From Amia ocellicauda (lineage: Eukaryota; Chordata; Actinopteri; Amiiformes; Amiidae): DNA of 64,000 nt. Position numbers and translations under genes: made by a program. Where the stretch lies: the NCBI RefSeq assembly GCF_036373705.1, contig NC_089855.1:49432318-49496317 (forward strand), given 5' to 3'. This document shows positions 1-11,069 of the stretch, piece after piece. The stretch's first letter is position 1. The number at the start of each line of letters is the position of its first letter. The notes beneath the pieces were generated by a model. That model had not been told where the DNA came from, searched no databases, and saw only the letters and a list, made by a program, of their open reading frames with translations.

Positions 1-1630
1 GAGGCATTGGCTGGAAGGATCCAAACATCCATTTCTAGTACTCACGGATCATCGAAATCTGGAATACATTCGAGCAGCAAAACGTCTCAACCCCCGTCAA
101 GCGCACTGGGCATTATTTTTCACCCGTTTCCAATTCATTATGACTTATCGCCCAGGATCCAAAAACATCAAAGCAGACACTCTCTCTCGTCAGTTTGACT
201 CGGTTCATGAACCCCTATCTGATGATCCAATTCTACCCTCTACCTGTATTGTCGCCAAAATGAAATGGAATTTCTTGGATCAACTTCAAAGGGAACTTTC
301 CACTAATCCTACCCCTTCCAATAAAATGTATGTACCTACATCCATACATGTACCTACACTTCTTCAATGGATTTATTCTAATCCCACTTCTGGACATCCA
401 GGAAACCATCGCACCATTGCCTTGATAAAACGGAAATTCTGGTGGCCCATTCTGGCACAAGATACTACCGTTTGTTAACATCTGCTCCATCTGTGCCCAG
501 TCTAAATCTTCACGACATCCCCTCTCTGGTCTCCTGGAACCTCTTCGAATTCCACGGCATCCCTGGTCTCATATTTCTATTGATTTTGTTACTGACCTTC
601 CCAGCTCTCAGGGTTATACTACCATTCTAGTAGCAATAGATTTTTTTCTAAATCATGTCAGCTTATACCGTTACAGAAGCTTCCCACTGCTCTTGAAACT
701 GCAGAAGTTCTGTTCCATCACGTGTTCCGCATTTATGGGATTCCTGAATACATTGTTTCCGACCGAGGCCCTCAATTCACCTCCCGCGTCTGGTCTGCTT
801 TCTTCAAGGCTCTGAATATTAAGGTCAGTCTCACCTCTGGTTACCAGCCACAATCTAATGGTCAAACAGAACATCTTTGCCATGGGCTGAGTACACCAAG
901 AATTCCCTAACCAGTTCTTTCACAGGCCTCACCCCCTTTCAGTGTGTCTTAGGATACCAACCGCCTCTGTTTCCTTGAAATGAGGAGTCTACCAACATCC
1001 CAGCAGTCGATTGGTTCTGTCGCAGTGCAGATGTCTGGAATGCTACACACGTCTGTCTCCAAAGAGCTATCTGCCATCAAAAGCTCATCCGACCTTGACT
1101 GACCGAAATCGACAACCTGCTCCGTAATTCCACCCAGGATAGTTGGTTTGGCTATCTACTAAAGATATTAAACTTAAACTCCCATCCAAGAAATTGAGCC
1201 CTCGCTTTATCGGTCCCTTTCCTGTCCTCCGCCAAATCAATCCAGTTACCTCCTCACTACAAGATAGCTTTATCATTTCATGTTTTCTTTGTTAAAACCT
1301 GTATGCCCCGATCCCTCCTCAGGACTCTTCTTCTTCTCCTCCGCCTCCCTTGAATCTAGACGACGGTCCGGCATATGCTGTCAGAACCCTGTTACGGTCT
1401 CGTCGCCACAGAGGACGCCTGCAGTACTTGGTCGACTGGGAGGGGTATGGTCCAGAGGAACGTTCTTGGGTTCAGGCCTCGGATATCCTAGATCCGTCTC
1501 TCATTCCGGACTTTCACAGGGCTCATCCCACTGCTCCTGCTCCTCGGCCTCGTGGCTGTCCTCACCGCCATCTTCACTACTCTGCAGAGGCCAATTCTGG
1601 TCCCTCTCTCCTTCACAGTACTTAAACCCC
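1..1630 (+). mobile_element. Ty3/Gypsy chromovirus, copy 1 (3' part, runs off the window start)
   Basis: Fossil of a chromodomain-bearing Ty3/Gypsy LTR retrotransposon. Seen in order: the end of RNase H ([15 protein letters not shown] near 140-200), the integrase zinc-binding region ([20 protein letters not shown] near 380-450), the integrase core ([18 protein letters not shown] near 750-810, then [11 protein letters not shown]) and a C-terminal chromodomain ([18 protein letters not shown] near 1420-1480). Family knowledge: chromodomains on Gypsy integrases bind modified histones and steer insertion. It is nearly identical to the copy at 24697-27369, whose reading can be followed base for base from position 1. 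It ends abruptly against a tRNA-gene repeat unit. Broken, about six or more breaks. Confidence 0.9.
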
Positions 1631-1813
1631 TCGCCACCGGGGGGCCCCAGCCCTTGGTGTTTCAGGAAGGCGAACGCACCACACCAACCCGGAGGTTTCG
1701 CCAATTCGTCTCCAATCCTCCCAAGAGGGATCATAAACAGGCCTTATTCGCAGACACAGGCCCTCACGCAGGGAGACCACCGCTTCCCTGCCACTGCCCC
1801 TGCCAAGGGCCCC

Positions 1814-1885
1814 AGGCCCCACCGAGACTTGAACTCAGATCACTGGATTCAGAGTCCAGAGTGCTAACCATTACACCATGGAACC
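1814..1885 (-). tRNA. tRNA-Gln (CTG), unit A
   Basis: 72-nt cloverleaf on the minus strand. It begins GGTTCCATGGTGTAATGG, with anticodon CTG at 1852-1850, a T-loop of the TTCAAGT type and 3' end GGGGCCT. The acceptor stem pairs with two G-T wobbles. No CCA is encoded, as usual in eukaryotes. No T-run lies close downstream, so transcription is unproven. Confidence 0.85.
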
Positions 1886-2020
1886 AAGCCCACTGCCCAC
1901 CTCTTGCCCGTGACGAAGGTTTCTGCTCTACGCACACGTCTCGCTCTGTCGCACGGCCAAGTCCAGAGTGAGCCAAGTTGCGCCCAGAGTGCTGCGTGTG
2001 GCGGGTCACTTTCAGAGCCG

Positions 2021-2092
2021 TCCCTGGTGGTCTAGTGGTTAGGATTTGGCGCTCTCACCGCCGGGGCCTGGGTTCGATTACCGGTCAGGGAA
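2021..2092 (+). tRNA. tRNA-Glu (CTC), unit A, slightly degraded
   Basis: 72 nt, starting TCCCTGGTGGTCTAGTGG and ending CAGGGAA, with anticodon CTC at 2054-2056. The T-arm differs from the array copies (GGTTCGATTACC instead of GGTTCGATTCCC), which weakens one T-stem pair and the pol III B box. Possibly a decaying copy. Confidence 0.8.
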
Positions 2093-2413
2093 AGTGGATT
2101 TGTTGCTCTTCCCCTAGGACCTGTGTGGTGCATTCTCTATATCTATCTGTGATTAAATCCTTACTTATATACATATGTCCATGAATGTTTCTGGAGCTCA
2201 TGTAAATCACATCACACGACGGCCCGTGATCTTTTCGGTCACTTTGAAAGTTTTGCTCCTGACAATCCTTTTCTATTGCGGCACGATCGCTGCCACCAAG
2301 GAAGGAAATTCGCCCGCAGTTGGCTGCAAGCTTGCCTGAAGCGCAGGAAAGGACTTACTCGCGACGTGCCAGTTAAAGACTGAAGAAGTGGGGGTCAGCC
2401 TCACCGAGAGCCG

Positions 2414-2486
2414 TGGGGATTAGCTCAGGTGGTAGAGCGCTCGCTTAGCATATGAGAGGCAGCAGGATCGATGCCCGCATTCTCCA
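2414..2486 (+). tRNA. tRNA-Ala (AGC), unit A, uninterrupted
   Basis: 73-nt tRNA-Ala with the features GATTAGCTCAGGTGGTAGAG, anticodon loop TTAGCAT and 3' part GGATCGATGCCCGCATTC. The anticodon stem is weakened (ATGAG where the array copies have GCGAG, two transitions), and the first acceptor base does not pair, so it may be a relic. Its value is as the empty site: the array copies carry a 1.8-kb LTR exactly after this TTAGCAT. Confidence 0.8.
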
Positions 2487-3060
2487 AGGCCTCAGGTGCT
2501 CGTGCCCCAGTTTCAGGGGAGAGTCGCTCACTTTTCTTGCCGCAGACACAGGCGCAAGGCATTGCCTGTTTGCCATAAGGTTATCAGACGCAACGCGCCG
2601 GCAACGGCAGCAGCATTAGCACGCCGGCTGGCCCTTCCGAAGTTCCCCAAAAACTACCGAGATGCCGCTTCGACGTCGTAACCCCAGGAACGACCGCAAA
2701 GGCACTCCAACCCTCAATCTTCCGATCCGAAGTCAGACCCAAGAGACTGTATGATGTTTTAGATTAAAGATAGTATGCAGACCGAGCAAGTTAGATTTAT
2801 CGAGCTAGCAAACAGCCATTGAGGCACCTGTTCGGGACGTACCCTGTAGAAATTCCTGTCAACGATAAAAGGATCAAACGGTGGAGAAAAAGCCTGCAGG
2901 CTGTTTGTCAAAACTCTGTTTGTGGACTGAATGGCTTTCCCAGATTGGCAGGGACTGTTTTTGGTATTGACTGAGGGACAGTTGTAAAAGACAACCTCTC
3001 ACCGGACCTCTGGCATACACCACAGAAAGCCACCTCACCTCTCCCCCGGATCTCGCAAAA

Positions 3061-4452
3061 ATAGCTATGAAGTGAAGTTTCATAACAAACAACACCTTTG
3101 TGTCTTTATGTCTTCATGTATTTATGACAAAGCCTGCATTTCTTCTAACTATTTTTTTTGCATCCATCTTATCTATCAAGGAAATAGTTATATTTTACTC
3201 TGCACCTACAATTTTCTCAGTAATTTCCTTCCTAGTGATAGCACTACCTGGAATAGAATGTCATCATTATACTGAAAATAGTACACTTTTAACATAAGAT
3301 CTTATGTAGTCCAAAATATTCATAACTTTTTCTTTGAGTCTTCCTCTTTACTAAAAAGCCACACACAAAAAAAAACACATACAGGTATCTATGATTTGTT
3401 GTGCATCCTGAGACATGTCAAATTGCCCTAATATATGTGTTTCTCTTTTTCCACGGTACAATCTTCAATAACTTACTTAACTCGACTTACCCATGTAACA
3501 AGTTCTTGCCTACAAAAAAAGGACCCTCATGGCTTCATCTTGAAATCAGTTATTCATATATATATATTGCTTAAATAACAGAAGAAGTTTATTTTTCTTG
3601 GTTAGCAATTTAAGCTTCATATAACATGGTGACTTCCGTTATCCTTTAGTAAAATCCCCATTTTATTTGTAGTCTTATTTACATGCACACTGTAGACTCA
3701 TTCATTGTTTTTCCACACGTTGACCTTTCTACTTCTGTGCAATCTGTTCTTGAACATGTAGGAGGATACAGAATTCGTTACAAAACAGTCTTGTGGAAAA
3801 AAACACACCTAAGGAACTGCAAGAAGACTTTGCAATTCCAGGAGTAAAATAAAAACAACCGGATTACAAGACAGCCAGTTCTTCCGACATGTACATGTGT
3901 TATGCTTTATGTAAAGTTTTGTTGTTTTTGATTGCAGTTTCAGATTAGTAACACAATGAATATTAGACTACTATTTGATCATATATTTATTTTCTTTATA
4001 TATATGGTGTTGAACTTAATTTTTACTTGGTCTACTACTTTGATAATGCAACTGATAACTGTCTGCTATAATAATAATCATAATAATAATAATATTAATA
4101 ATAATACAAGACACTGCTCTGATTTGTATGTCGTTATTAGAGAAGCTGTTCATGTATGTCTATTTTAATTCATCATGCATGCTCACAAGTACGTGTAGAT
4201 ATAGTACTGTAATTACACATTTTTTTATTTTCTTCCAATTATTATTTATTATCTTTAAGCCTAATTATAATAATAATAATAATAATAATACAATTTTTAA
4301 TGTATGTAAAAAGCGGTACATTGTATTTTACTTTTTCATAATAAGTGACTATTGTGAAATTATGACATTGTCCCAATATGTATTGTGTATTCTGCATTTA
4401 ATTTGACTTTACAGAATTTTCTGAATTTGTCCATAACATGATTTTTAACAAA

Positions 4453-4527
<75 letters not shown>

Positions 4528-4849
4528 CTATTTATTTAGTGTAAATTTTGTATTACATTATTCTTATAATAGAATATATTATTTATTTCTTATTTCTAAT
4601 GCCTTATGCACTCTATATAGTTAAAGGTTTAGATTCTCATTAATCTGTTGTTAAAACATCAATAACTGTAATTTTAAATATAATTCTGAAAGTATTGGTT
4701 ACTTCCGTTCTCAGTCTTATTCTGGATTATGCACAATATTAAAAATACAATGCTTACAAAACATAGATGTTTACATGACATAACCTTCATATATATAAAA
4801 TTATAATATATTGTAGAGCCATTATTAATATATTTATTAATAATAATAT
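3061..4849. other. AT-rich stretch without genes
   Basis: No credible coding region: short open frames here show no family motifs and follow low-complexity sequence. It contains AT-rich spacer and several (AAT)n or (ATT)n microsatellites (4067-4106, 4264-4290, 4460-4527). The left edge cuts off tDNA unit A. Confidence 0.7.
4460..4527. repeat. Inverted microsatellite (ATT)n/(AAT)n
   Basis: A run of about ten TTA/ATT repeats (4460-4489) is followed directly by about thirteen TAA/AAT repeats (4489-4527). The two halves are complementary, so the single strand can fold into a near-perfect AT hairpin of about 30 bp with almost no loop. Confidence 0.9.
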
Positions 4850-5125
4850 GCAGACCAAGCAAAGTAAATGTATTATGCTAGCAACAACCACTTTGCAAGT
4901 TGTTCAGGGCATATCCTCTAGACATTCCTGTCAATAATACAAGGATCAAACAGGAGAGAGAGAGAGGGCCCACAACTGTTTGTTAGAAGTCTGTTTGTGG
5001 ACTTGAACTGTCTTTGTTAATGATTGATTGACAGTTGTTAAAATAAGATCTGTGGGATCGGACCTTTCCAACTATATCAAAGGAAGACATCTGTTCTTTG
5101 GATCCCACACCTCTCCCGAGGAAGA
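4850..5125 (+). repeat. Old dispersed repeat, relative of the tail of the tDNA unit
   Basis: Reads in parallel with array positions such as 31340-31620. Shared landmarks in the same order are TATGCAGACC, GCTAGCAA, ATTCCTGTCAA, AAGGATCAAAC, CTGTTTGTGGACT and CACCTCTCCC, with many substitutions and small gaps between. Copies also lie at 2770-3060 and, reversed, at 8400-8640. I infer an interspersed element that was captured by the tDNA unit; its class is not clear. Confidence 0.65.
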
Positions 5126-5335
5126 CTACCATGAACATTACAGGGGTCAGAAATCTGACCTCAAGATAACTGGGAAACAAGTGACTGTAAAATATTTGGA
5201 CAATATTTTGCACAATGTTCAATATCTTTAAATATGACCAAAATAAATATTCATTGTTTTTTCAGAAAACTGTATTCTGTACAGGGTGGAAAAGCCTCTG
5301 AAGCTGCATACTACATTAAGTAGTCTACTAACTGT

Positions 5336-5533
5336 TTAACTTGCTTCTGAAACCTGGCATCTCTTAGCCTTCACAAGTACATCAATATTAGGTGTCAAAT
5401 CCTGAGCAGTTGCCAACTTCAGAATTTCATTTAAGTGCTTGTGTGTGAGCCTGGAACTCAGTTTTGTTTTATTGATGCTCATTACAGAAAAAGCTTGCTC
5501 ACAAAGGTACAGTAAGTAGTCCCAAACATGCAC
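5336..5533 (-). pseudogene. hAT transposase remnant (C-terminal dimerisation region)
   Basis: A 65-residue frame contains YLCEQAFSVMSINKTKL, then LTHKHLNEILKLATAQDLTP and ending VKAKRCQVS. This is the pattern of the C-terminal hATC dimerisation region in hAT-type transposases and their ZBED/SCAND3-like domesticated relatives. Only the last few dozen residues are present, with no BED finger or catalytic region nearby, so this is a 5'-truncated relic of a plain DNA transposon. A domesticated host gene is unlikely because no other exon is visible. Confidence 0.65.
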
Positions 5534-5539
5534 AAAACT

Positions 5540-6329
5540 TTTGCAGCTAGGGCTGCCAATTTATGGTACCCTGGTAAGAGATACTGATACAATGTGGATG
5601 TCCATGGGCAGATCAGAAGCCTTGACTGTGAATGGTGAGCACAATACTAAATTCTGTCTCAAGTACTAGTACTAGTACTTAGCATTGACTGTAGGGAAAC
5701 GGGTTTAAACAGGGAGCTGAGTGAAGCAGGGAACAGAGATGTGAAGTGCAGTGCCAATGAGGGAGGAGGCTGAAGACTGCATGTGCACATGGTGGTGTGG
5801 AATGTAATGGAATGAGTGGAGCTGATGAATGGGAAGGACAGGCTAGAACTCGGGGGATGACATCCTCTTGTGACAAACAGTGGGATGGTGGAGTGAGGAT
5901 GACACTAATATTCATGTTTACACTTGTTTCATTCCCCTATTGTATGCCTTTTTTTTAGCTTTTTGCTTATTGTAGGCTATATAGTTATTTATATTTTGAC
6001 TGCAGTGCTCACGTTTAGAAAAAAAAGTGTGTTGTTATTTATAGCAATAATATGAATGTTTTATGATCATATTTCAATTTAAATACTACCTTTTTTGCTA
6101 TGTAAATGTTGGATTTGATGTTCATTAATAAAACGTCTGAGTTGTACATGATGTTTTGTCTTTGAATATCATATCACAGCTGTTTAAGAGCTATTGGTTA
6201 CAATGACCAGCTTAGGCGCTTGTAGGTAGTTCGAAATGTCAGTGCTTCTAGTGCTAAACAATGCATATGACAAAGACTTAGCAAGTCTCAGTGTATTAAA
6301 GCAAGTAGCTGCAACAGGCATTTGCAGAT
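5540..6329. other. No recognisable gene
   Basis: Moderately AT-rich sequence with short, unconvincing frames. A brief ACTAGTACTAGTACT repeat is near 5665. Nothing else is recognised. Confidence 0.6.
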
Positions 6330-8011
6330 TGTGGGCTTGTTCTTATGGAGAAGTTGGGGACAAATCTCCTGTACCATCCAACTAGTCCAATGAAGGATTT
6401 AACGTCAGTCTTAGTGCGGGGCCGAGGACAATTCCTCACGGCCTATACTTGGTCTTTTTGAGGCAGAATAACTCCATGGCCTAATAGGTAGCCCAAGTAT
6501 TTAGCCTCTTGTTTAGGAAGAGAACACTTTTTGGCTGAACAGTCAAGCCTGCCTTGTAGAGACTTTGCAACACCTTTAGAGGAAACTGCCGAACCCTTTT
6601 CTGACTGGTCAACTGGCACTCGGGGCAGGTCTTATGATACTCCTGCACATCAGTGTATAACCCTGGCCAGTAAAAGTGTTTAACAATGCGGTCTACGTGA
6701 CCTGCCCAGGGAATGCTATGGCTTAAATACAATAATGGGGCACTACAAGCTGCTCTGAAGCACCCCCCTCTAGCTGATTATATAACAACCCTTCCCGCAC
6801 TGCGTAACTCTCCCCAGACAAAGTGGGGGCTACATCAGTATTCCCACCGTCTATCTCGGTGACTGTACTAAATGCATTTTGTAAAGTGTGGTCATCTTTC
6901 TGTAGCTGGCCTAGATCTCCTGGTACCTTGCACCGATCATCCCCATCTGACTGCACTGGCTCAGGCTCATAGGGATCTAACTCTTTCCCAGCCCTGTCGG
7001 TACAGAGTAGCCTCTCTCGTTGCCTCTGACTCCGGCTCTTCTTTGGTCTAGCCCTAGACTCAAGATCAAAGGGAATCTCAGTCTGGTTAAAGGAACTACT
7101 GCTGGGGTGACAGACTTGGAGCCTGCCTAACCAGCTGTCTAGCTTGGGATCACCAGCTCTGGGAGGACCAGCACATCTTACCCCAACACCACGGGATGGC
7201 TTAGGCCAGCCCCACTGTAAGGAAGTAGGTCTGTCCCACCATTAAATACACCTCAGTTGTGGGGTACTCATGCTCATCTCCATTAACACACCACACCTTT
7301 AAACTTCAAACCCCTCTCTGGCCAGACTCAGACCCAGACTCTCTACCAAATAAGGCTTCACTAAAGTCTGAGTACTACCGGTGTCTAGCAAGGCTGTGGT
7401 GAGTATATCATTGACCGTGACTGGTAGAATCTGCATCCTATCCAGAATCTCCCTAGTTTCCTCCTCATGGGTGGCTGGCCTGGGAACACAACATAAACTG
7501 GTGCCTTTGGCCTTAAGGACAGAACATTCTGGCTTAATGTGGCCCACCTTTCCACAAAAGTAACATATAGGTGGCCCTTGATCTGTTCTACTTGTGGGGA
7601 TCTCTCTTGCTTTAACTGGCACTAAACATTCTAGAATCAAAATGTCCTCGCCTACAGGACCACTTCCCCCACCAAACACCACAGACAAACCCCTCCCCCT
7701 CATCAGAGATGGCTTGGAGATCCTTTCATAGAGGAAGTTCTTTGGACCCCGACGAGCAGAGAGGAATGACTCCACCAGCTCAGCAGCTTGCTGGCTAGTC
7801 TGTGGGCTGTGCTCTTTTACCCACACTCTCACTTCAGGAGATGGAGCAGTTTCTCCGCACTCTAAAATCAAAACCTCTCCAACCTGCTACACTGTTTTTC
7901 CTGCTGGTTTTAGCCATTTCTGAGTCCTTGAGATGACTGTAAAGTTCACGGGCAGCCAACCCTGGCCGAGTGTCTGGTTCACGGAACCTTTGGCGGTATT
8001 CTTCTTCATTA
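6330..8011 (-). mobile_element. Gmr1-like Gypsy LTR retrotransposon fossil
   Basis: On the minus strand, from high to low coordinates, I see a Gag region like SCAN (RVWVKEHSPQTSQQAAELVE near 7800, preceded by a YRQRFRE segment), a zinc knuckle (CYFCGKVGHIKPEC near 7550), an aspartic protease start (LLDTGSTQTLV near 7380), an integrase zinc-binding region (HFYWPGLYTDVQEY and CPECQLTSQ near 6650), then the end of reverse transcriptase (AKYLGYLLGHGV near 6490, then GLVGWYRRFVPNFS near 6340). Integrase before reverse transcriptase is the hallmark order of Gmr1-like elements, from whose Gag the vertebrate SCAN domain is thought to derive. Heavily broken, more than six breaks; old. Confidence 0.75.
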
Positions 8012-8399
8012 ATTTCTTATTTAATCAAGATGGCTTCCTGTAGCAGTCCCTTGTGAGCAGGATGTGGCAAAACAAGGATGTCCCGATCAACTTGAGTTTT
8101 TGTAAATAATCAAACAGTTTATTTGAAACAAACACACAAAAAACAAAACAAAACAAAGGAAACAGGATCCCAAAAAAACAAATGATTGGGGCTTCTTTAT
8201 CTCTCACAGTTTCTGCAGCAAGCTGTCTGCAGGCCCTCACTCTCCGCACATCTGAGGAGACCCATCCATTTACCCATAATTTTCTGCACCTGCAGTTAAT
8301 ACAACAGGCTTCTAATCTTACTGCTATGTAATATTACCATGACAATATCCATTATGTCTTTGAATAACACACAAACCAAAACATGAAAACTGTAGAACC
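8012..8399. other. No recognisable gene
   Basis: Unclassified spacer. The minus-strand frame here is rich in F and C and looks like a chance translation of A-rich sequence. Confidence 0.5.
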
Positions 8400-8640
8400 T
8401 GTCTCGGAAATAACTGAAAAAGTCGTTGAGATAAAGTAAATAGAACTTTAATCAAGCCGGCTTGGAAGCACCACGTCAGGAAATTCCTTCAGTGAGAACT
8501 TAATGTTTACAAACATGAGTGAAGCTTTATAGAAAAATTACGTAGAATCTTGTGGCCATTCATCCAATCAGAAGCTGCAAAAGATGCAAGCACTGGAAAG
8601 TTTGTAGGCTGCCCTTCCCAAGGGAGGAGGTCATCATAGA
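8400..8640 (-). repeat. Old dispersed repeat, reverse copy
   Basis: The reverse complement follows array positions such as 31660-31840: ATTGGATGAA, then AAGCTTCACTC, TTGTAAA, TCTCACTGAA, CTGACGTGGT and TTCCAAGC in the same order. Divergence is similar to the copy at 4850-5125. Together the two copies cover nearly the whole right-hand part of the tDNA unit. Confidence 0.65.
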
Positions 8641-9065
8641 GGCAGATGGCTGGTCTTGTTACAGCATACAAATGGTACAATCTTGTGGTTTTCTTAACAA
8701 CGAGGTAACATCTTTAATTTTGAGAGGAGAAACAGGAAATACACACATAGACAAACCCATGGGTGGATACATTCGGAAAAAACCCATGGATGATACATTT
8801 GGACAAACCCATTTCTCTTATCATACAAAAACAGAAATGGTAAGAGAATTTAAGAAAGGGTATATCGTTAACTGCTTTATTTGGCCTCCCACTAATAAAT
8901 CCAATTTGCAAAGTCTGCACAAAATGTCAGGTTGCTTTGTGGAGTAGTAGGCGATGTGACGTTAGGGCACTCTTTTAGGTGGGTTGTGGGGGATTTGACC
9001 TTTTGACCTTGAACTTGAGTTGAACTCGAGGGCCCCTTCCTAGGGGGAGTGCCCCGTGTCACTAA

Positions 9066-9130
9066 ATATTTTGTGGGCGGAGTTGACAGGGCACTGACAT
9101 TATAATATTTGTGGGTGGAGCTGACAGGGC
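9066..9130. repeat. Short direct repeat pair
   Basis: Two near-identical segments of about 26 bp (9066-9092 and 9105-9130) share ATATTT, TGTGGG, GGAG and TGACAGGGC, with a 12-bp spacer. Function unknown. Confidence 0.6.
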
Positions 9131-9189
9131 CCCGAAGGAATGTACAGGGGGTGGGGTTCTTCAACTGTTTTTCAAACCCTCCAAAAGAG

Positions 9190-10977
9190 TTGTCTTTAAG
9201 CCAGACTGATTCTGTAGTAAATTACATTACCCTGAATGCCTACAGCTTCCAATTTGAGCATCAGTCTTTGGTGTGGAACCTTATCAAAAGCTTTTTGGAA
9301 ATCTAAGTATATCATATCATATGCTTTCACGTGATCTACAGCTGCAGTTGCATGTTCAAAAAAATTTAGTAAGTTAGTAAGACATGATCTGCCTCATCTA
9401 AACCCATGTTGACTATCTCCAAGAATAAGGTTTTCATTGAGATGCTCCTCTATTTTCAGTCTAATCATTTTTTCCAACATTTTACAGGTGATGTAGGTGA
9501 GACTGATTGGTCTGTAATTTTCTGGCTCAGTTTTGTCCCCTTTCTTGTGGATTGGTATGACATTTGCTGTCTTCCAGGCAGTGGGCACATCCCCTGTTCT
9601 ATGTGTCATTTGGAATAATCGAGTTAGCGGCTTATAAATAATTTCCCTCATTTCTTAAGTACTGTTGGAAATATCCCATCTGGCCCAGGTGATTTGTTTG
9701 TTTTTAATTCTGCTAGTCCCTTTAGTACCTCCTCCTCATTTATCCTGATCTCTCTTAGGGTTTGACTGGACTGATTGTCAACCTGTGGCATGTCATCTGT
9801 TTCTCTTTTGTAAAAACCTCTGTGAAATACTCATTTAGAATATTTGCCACATCTTGTTTGTTTTCCAATATACCTCAATTTTTGCGCTTTATCTGTTTCA
9901 CCTCCTCCTTTATTAACCGCTTGCTGTTGTAATATTGAATAAAGCTCTTTGCATTGGTTTTAGCTCCAAGAGCTATGTTTCTTTCTATTTCCCTCTTTGC
10001 TTTCCTGATCCCTTTCTTAAGATCTCTTTGCAGCTCAACATATTCTATGTATTTTGTTTTGTCACCTTCCCTTTTGTATGCGCTATACAACATTTTCTTC
10101 CTGTTTATATTTTTTTGCATACCTCTATTAAATCATTTTGGCCAGTGTTTTTTGTTCCTCAATTTGCTAAGTTTTGGTACAAATTGCTCCTGAGCATCAA
10201 GTAGTATATTCTTAAAATATACCCATCCATTTTGTACTGACTCTGTATCCAGTGTACTCCAGTCTACCTCTTCTAAGTGCCGTCTCATACCTTCAAGGTT
10301 TGCTTTTCTAAAATTGTAGACCATTGTTTTAGACTTGGACCTTGTTTTTTGAAAGAATGCCTCAAAGCTAACCATATTGTGATCACAGTTTGCCATTGGT
10401 TCTCTAACTACTGTCCCCCTGACTCTATCTTGGTCAAGTCAATACATGCGCTCTCTCTGGTTGGTTCCCTGACAAATTGAGTTAGAAAGCAGTCATTTAC
10501 CATCTCAACCATTTCTATTTCTGCTTCTGTAGTCCCCACTGGGATTTCCCAGTCTAAGTTTGGGAAATTGAAATCCCCCATTATAACAGCCACATCCTTG
10601 CTACATGCAGTCCTGATTACACTGTACAATGCAGCATCTTTCTGAATATCTGAGTTTGGTGGCCTGTAACACACACCTACCGCTAATCCTCCAGATCTCT
10701 TGTTCAAAAGTTTCACCCACAAAGATTCTGTTCTGCTACTGGGATCTAATACAAGTTCTTCTGCCTCACTGTCATTTTTCACATATAATGCTACCCCACC
10801 CCCTCTTCGATTTTGCCTGTCTCTCCTAAACTGTGTGCTCCCTTCCAACTTGTATTCATCCCCATCATTTTCTGTAAGCCATGTTTCTGTCACTCCTACA
10901 ACATCATAGTCACACGCCAACACTGTGGCTTCCAAGTCTAACATCTTGTTCCTTATACTCCTGGCATTGAGGTACAA
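9190..10977 (-). pseudogene. CR1 LINE ORF2: endonuclease and partial reverse transcriptase
   Basis: The block at 10977-10408 (190 aa) is an AP-type endonuclease: LNARSIRNK, VVGVTETWL, GGGVALYVK, VGVCYRPPN and the IMGDFNFPNLDW catalytic motif. 10396-10133 and 10120-9875 are the linker (basic, with KKGIRKAKREIERN). 9651-9394 starts reverse transcriptase (PTAWKTANVIPIHKKGD, NYRPISLT, GDSQHGFR), and a continuing frame near 9330-9220 shows DFQKAFDKVPH. The blocks lie in different frames with intervening stops, and the sequence ends before the YxDD box. A dead 3'-truncated copy. Confidence 0.85.
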
Positions 10978-11069
10978 ACATTTCAGGACTTTCCTACTGG
11001 CAGTTTCCCTTGGTTTTCTTTCCTTGGTGGAACATCTCCCATTGTCAGAGCTCCCTGCCCCCCTGGTTC

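Larger units (their letters stand above)
1631..3060 (+). repeat. tDNA unit A (diverged, partial, without the LTR insertion)
   Basis: This stretch aligns throughout with the 3.5-kb units of the array beginning at 28451, but is more diverged and lacks the roughly 1.83-kb LTR found in all of those. It holds tRNA-Gln (minus), tRNA-Glu (plus) and an uninterrupted tRNA-Ala (plus). It then follows the unit through the GC-rich segment after tRNA-Ala and into the dispersed repeat near 2760-3060, where similarity stops at an AT-rich junction. Its left edge abuts the chromovirus. I infer that it keeps the pre-insertion state of the unit. Confidence 0.85.

Noticed and set aside
1280-1867. A 195-residue plus-strand frame crossing from chromovirus into tDNA unit A
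   Set aside because: It reads through the chromodomain in a different frame and into the antisense of tRNA-Gln; a chance frame in GC-rich sequence.
3100-3297. A hydrophobic 65-residue frame that looks membrane-like
   Set aside because: It follows T-rich low-complexity sequence directly after a repeat junction, and has no neighbouring exon or motif.
4067-4527. The regular (AAT)n blocks as a CRISPR-like array
   Set aside because: They are plain trinucleotide microsatellites without spacers, in a vertebrate-type sequence.
8892-9164. A 90-residue minus-strand frame
   Set aside because: It spans the short direct repeats and GC-rich spacer, is rich in Thr, Pro and Ser, and shows no domain.
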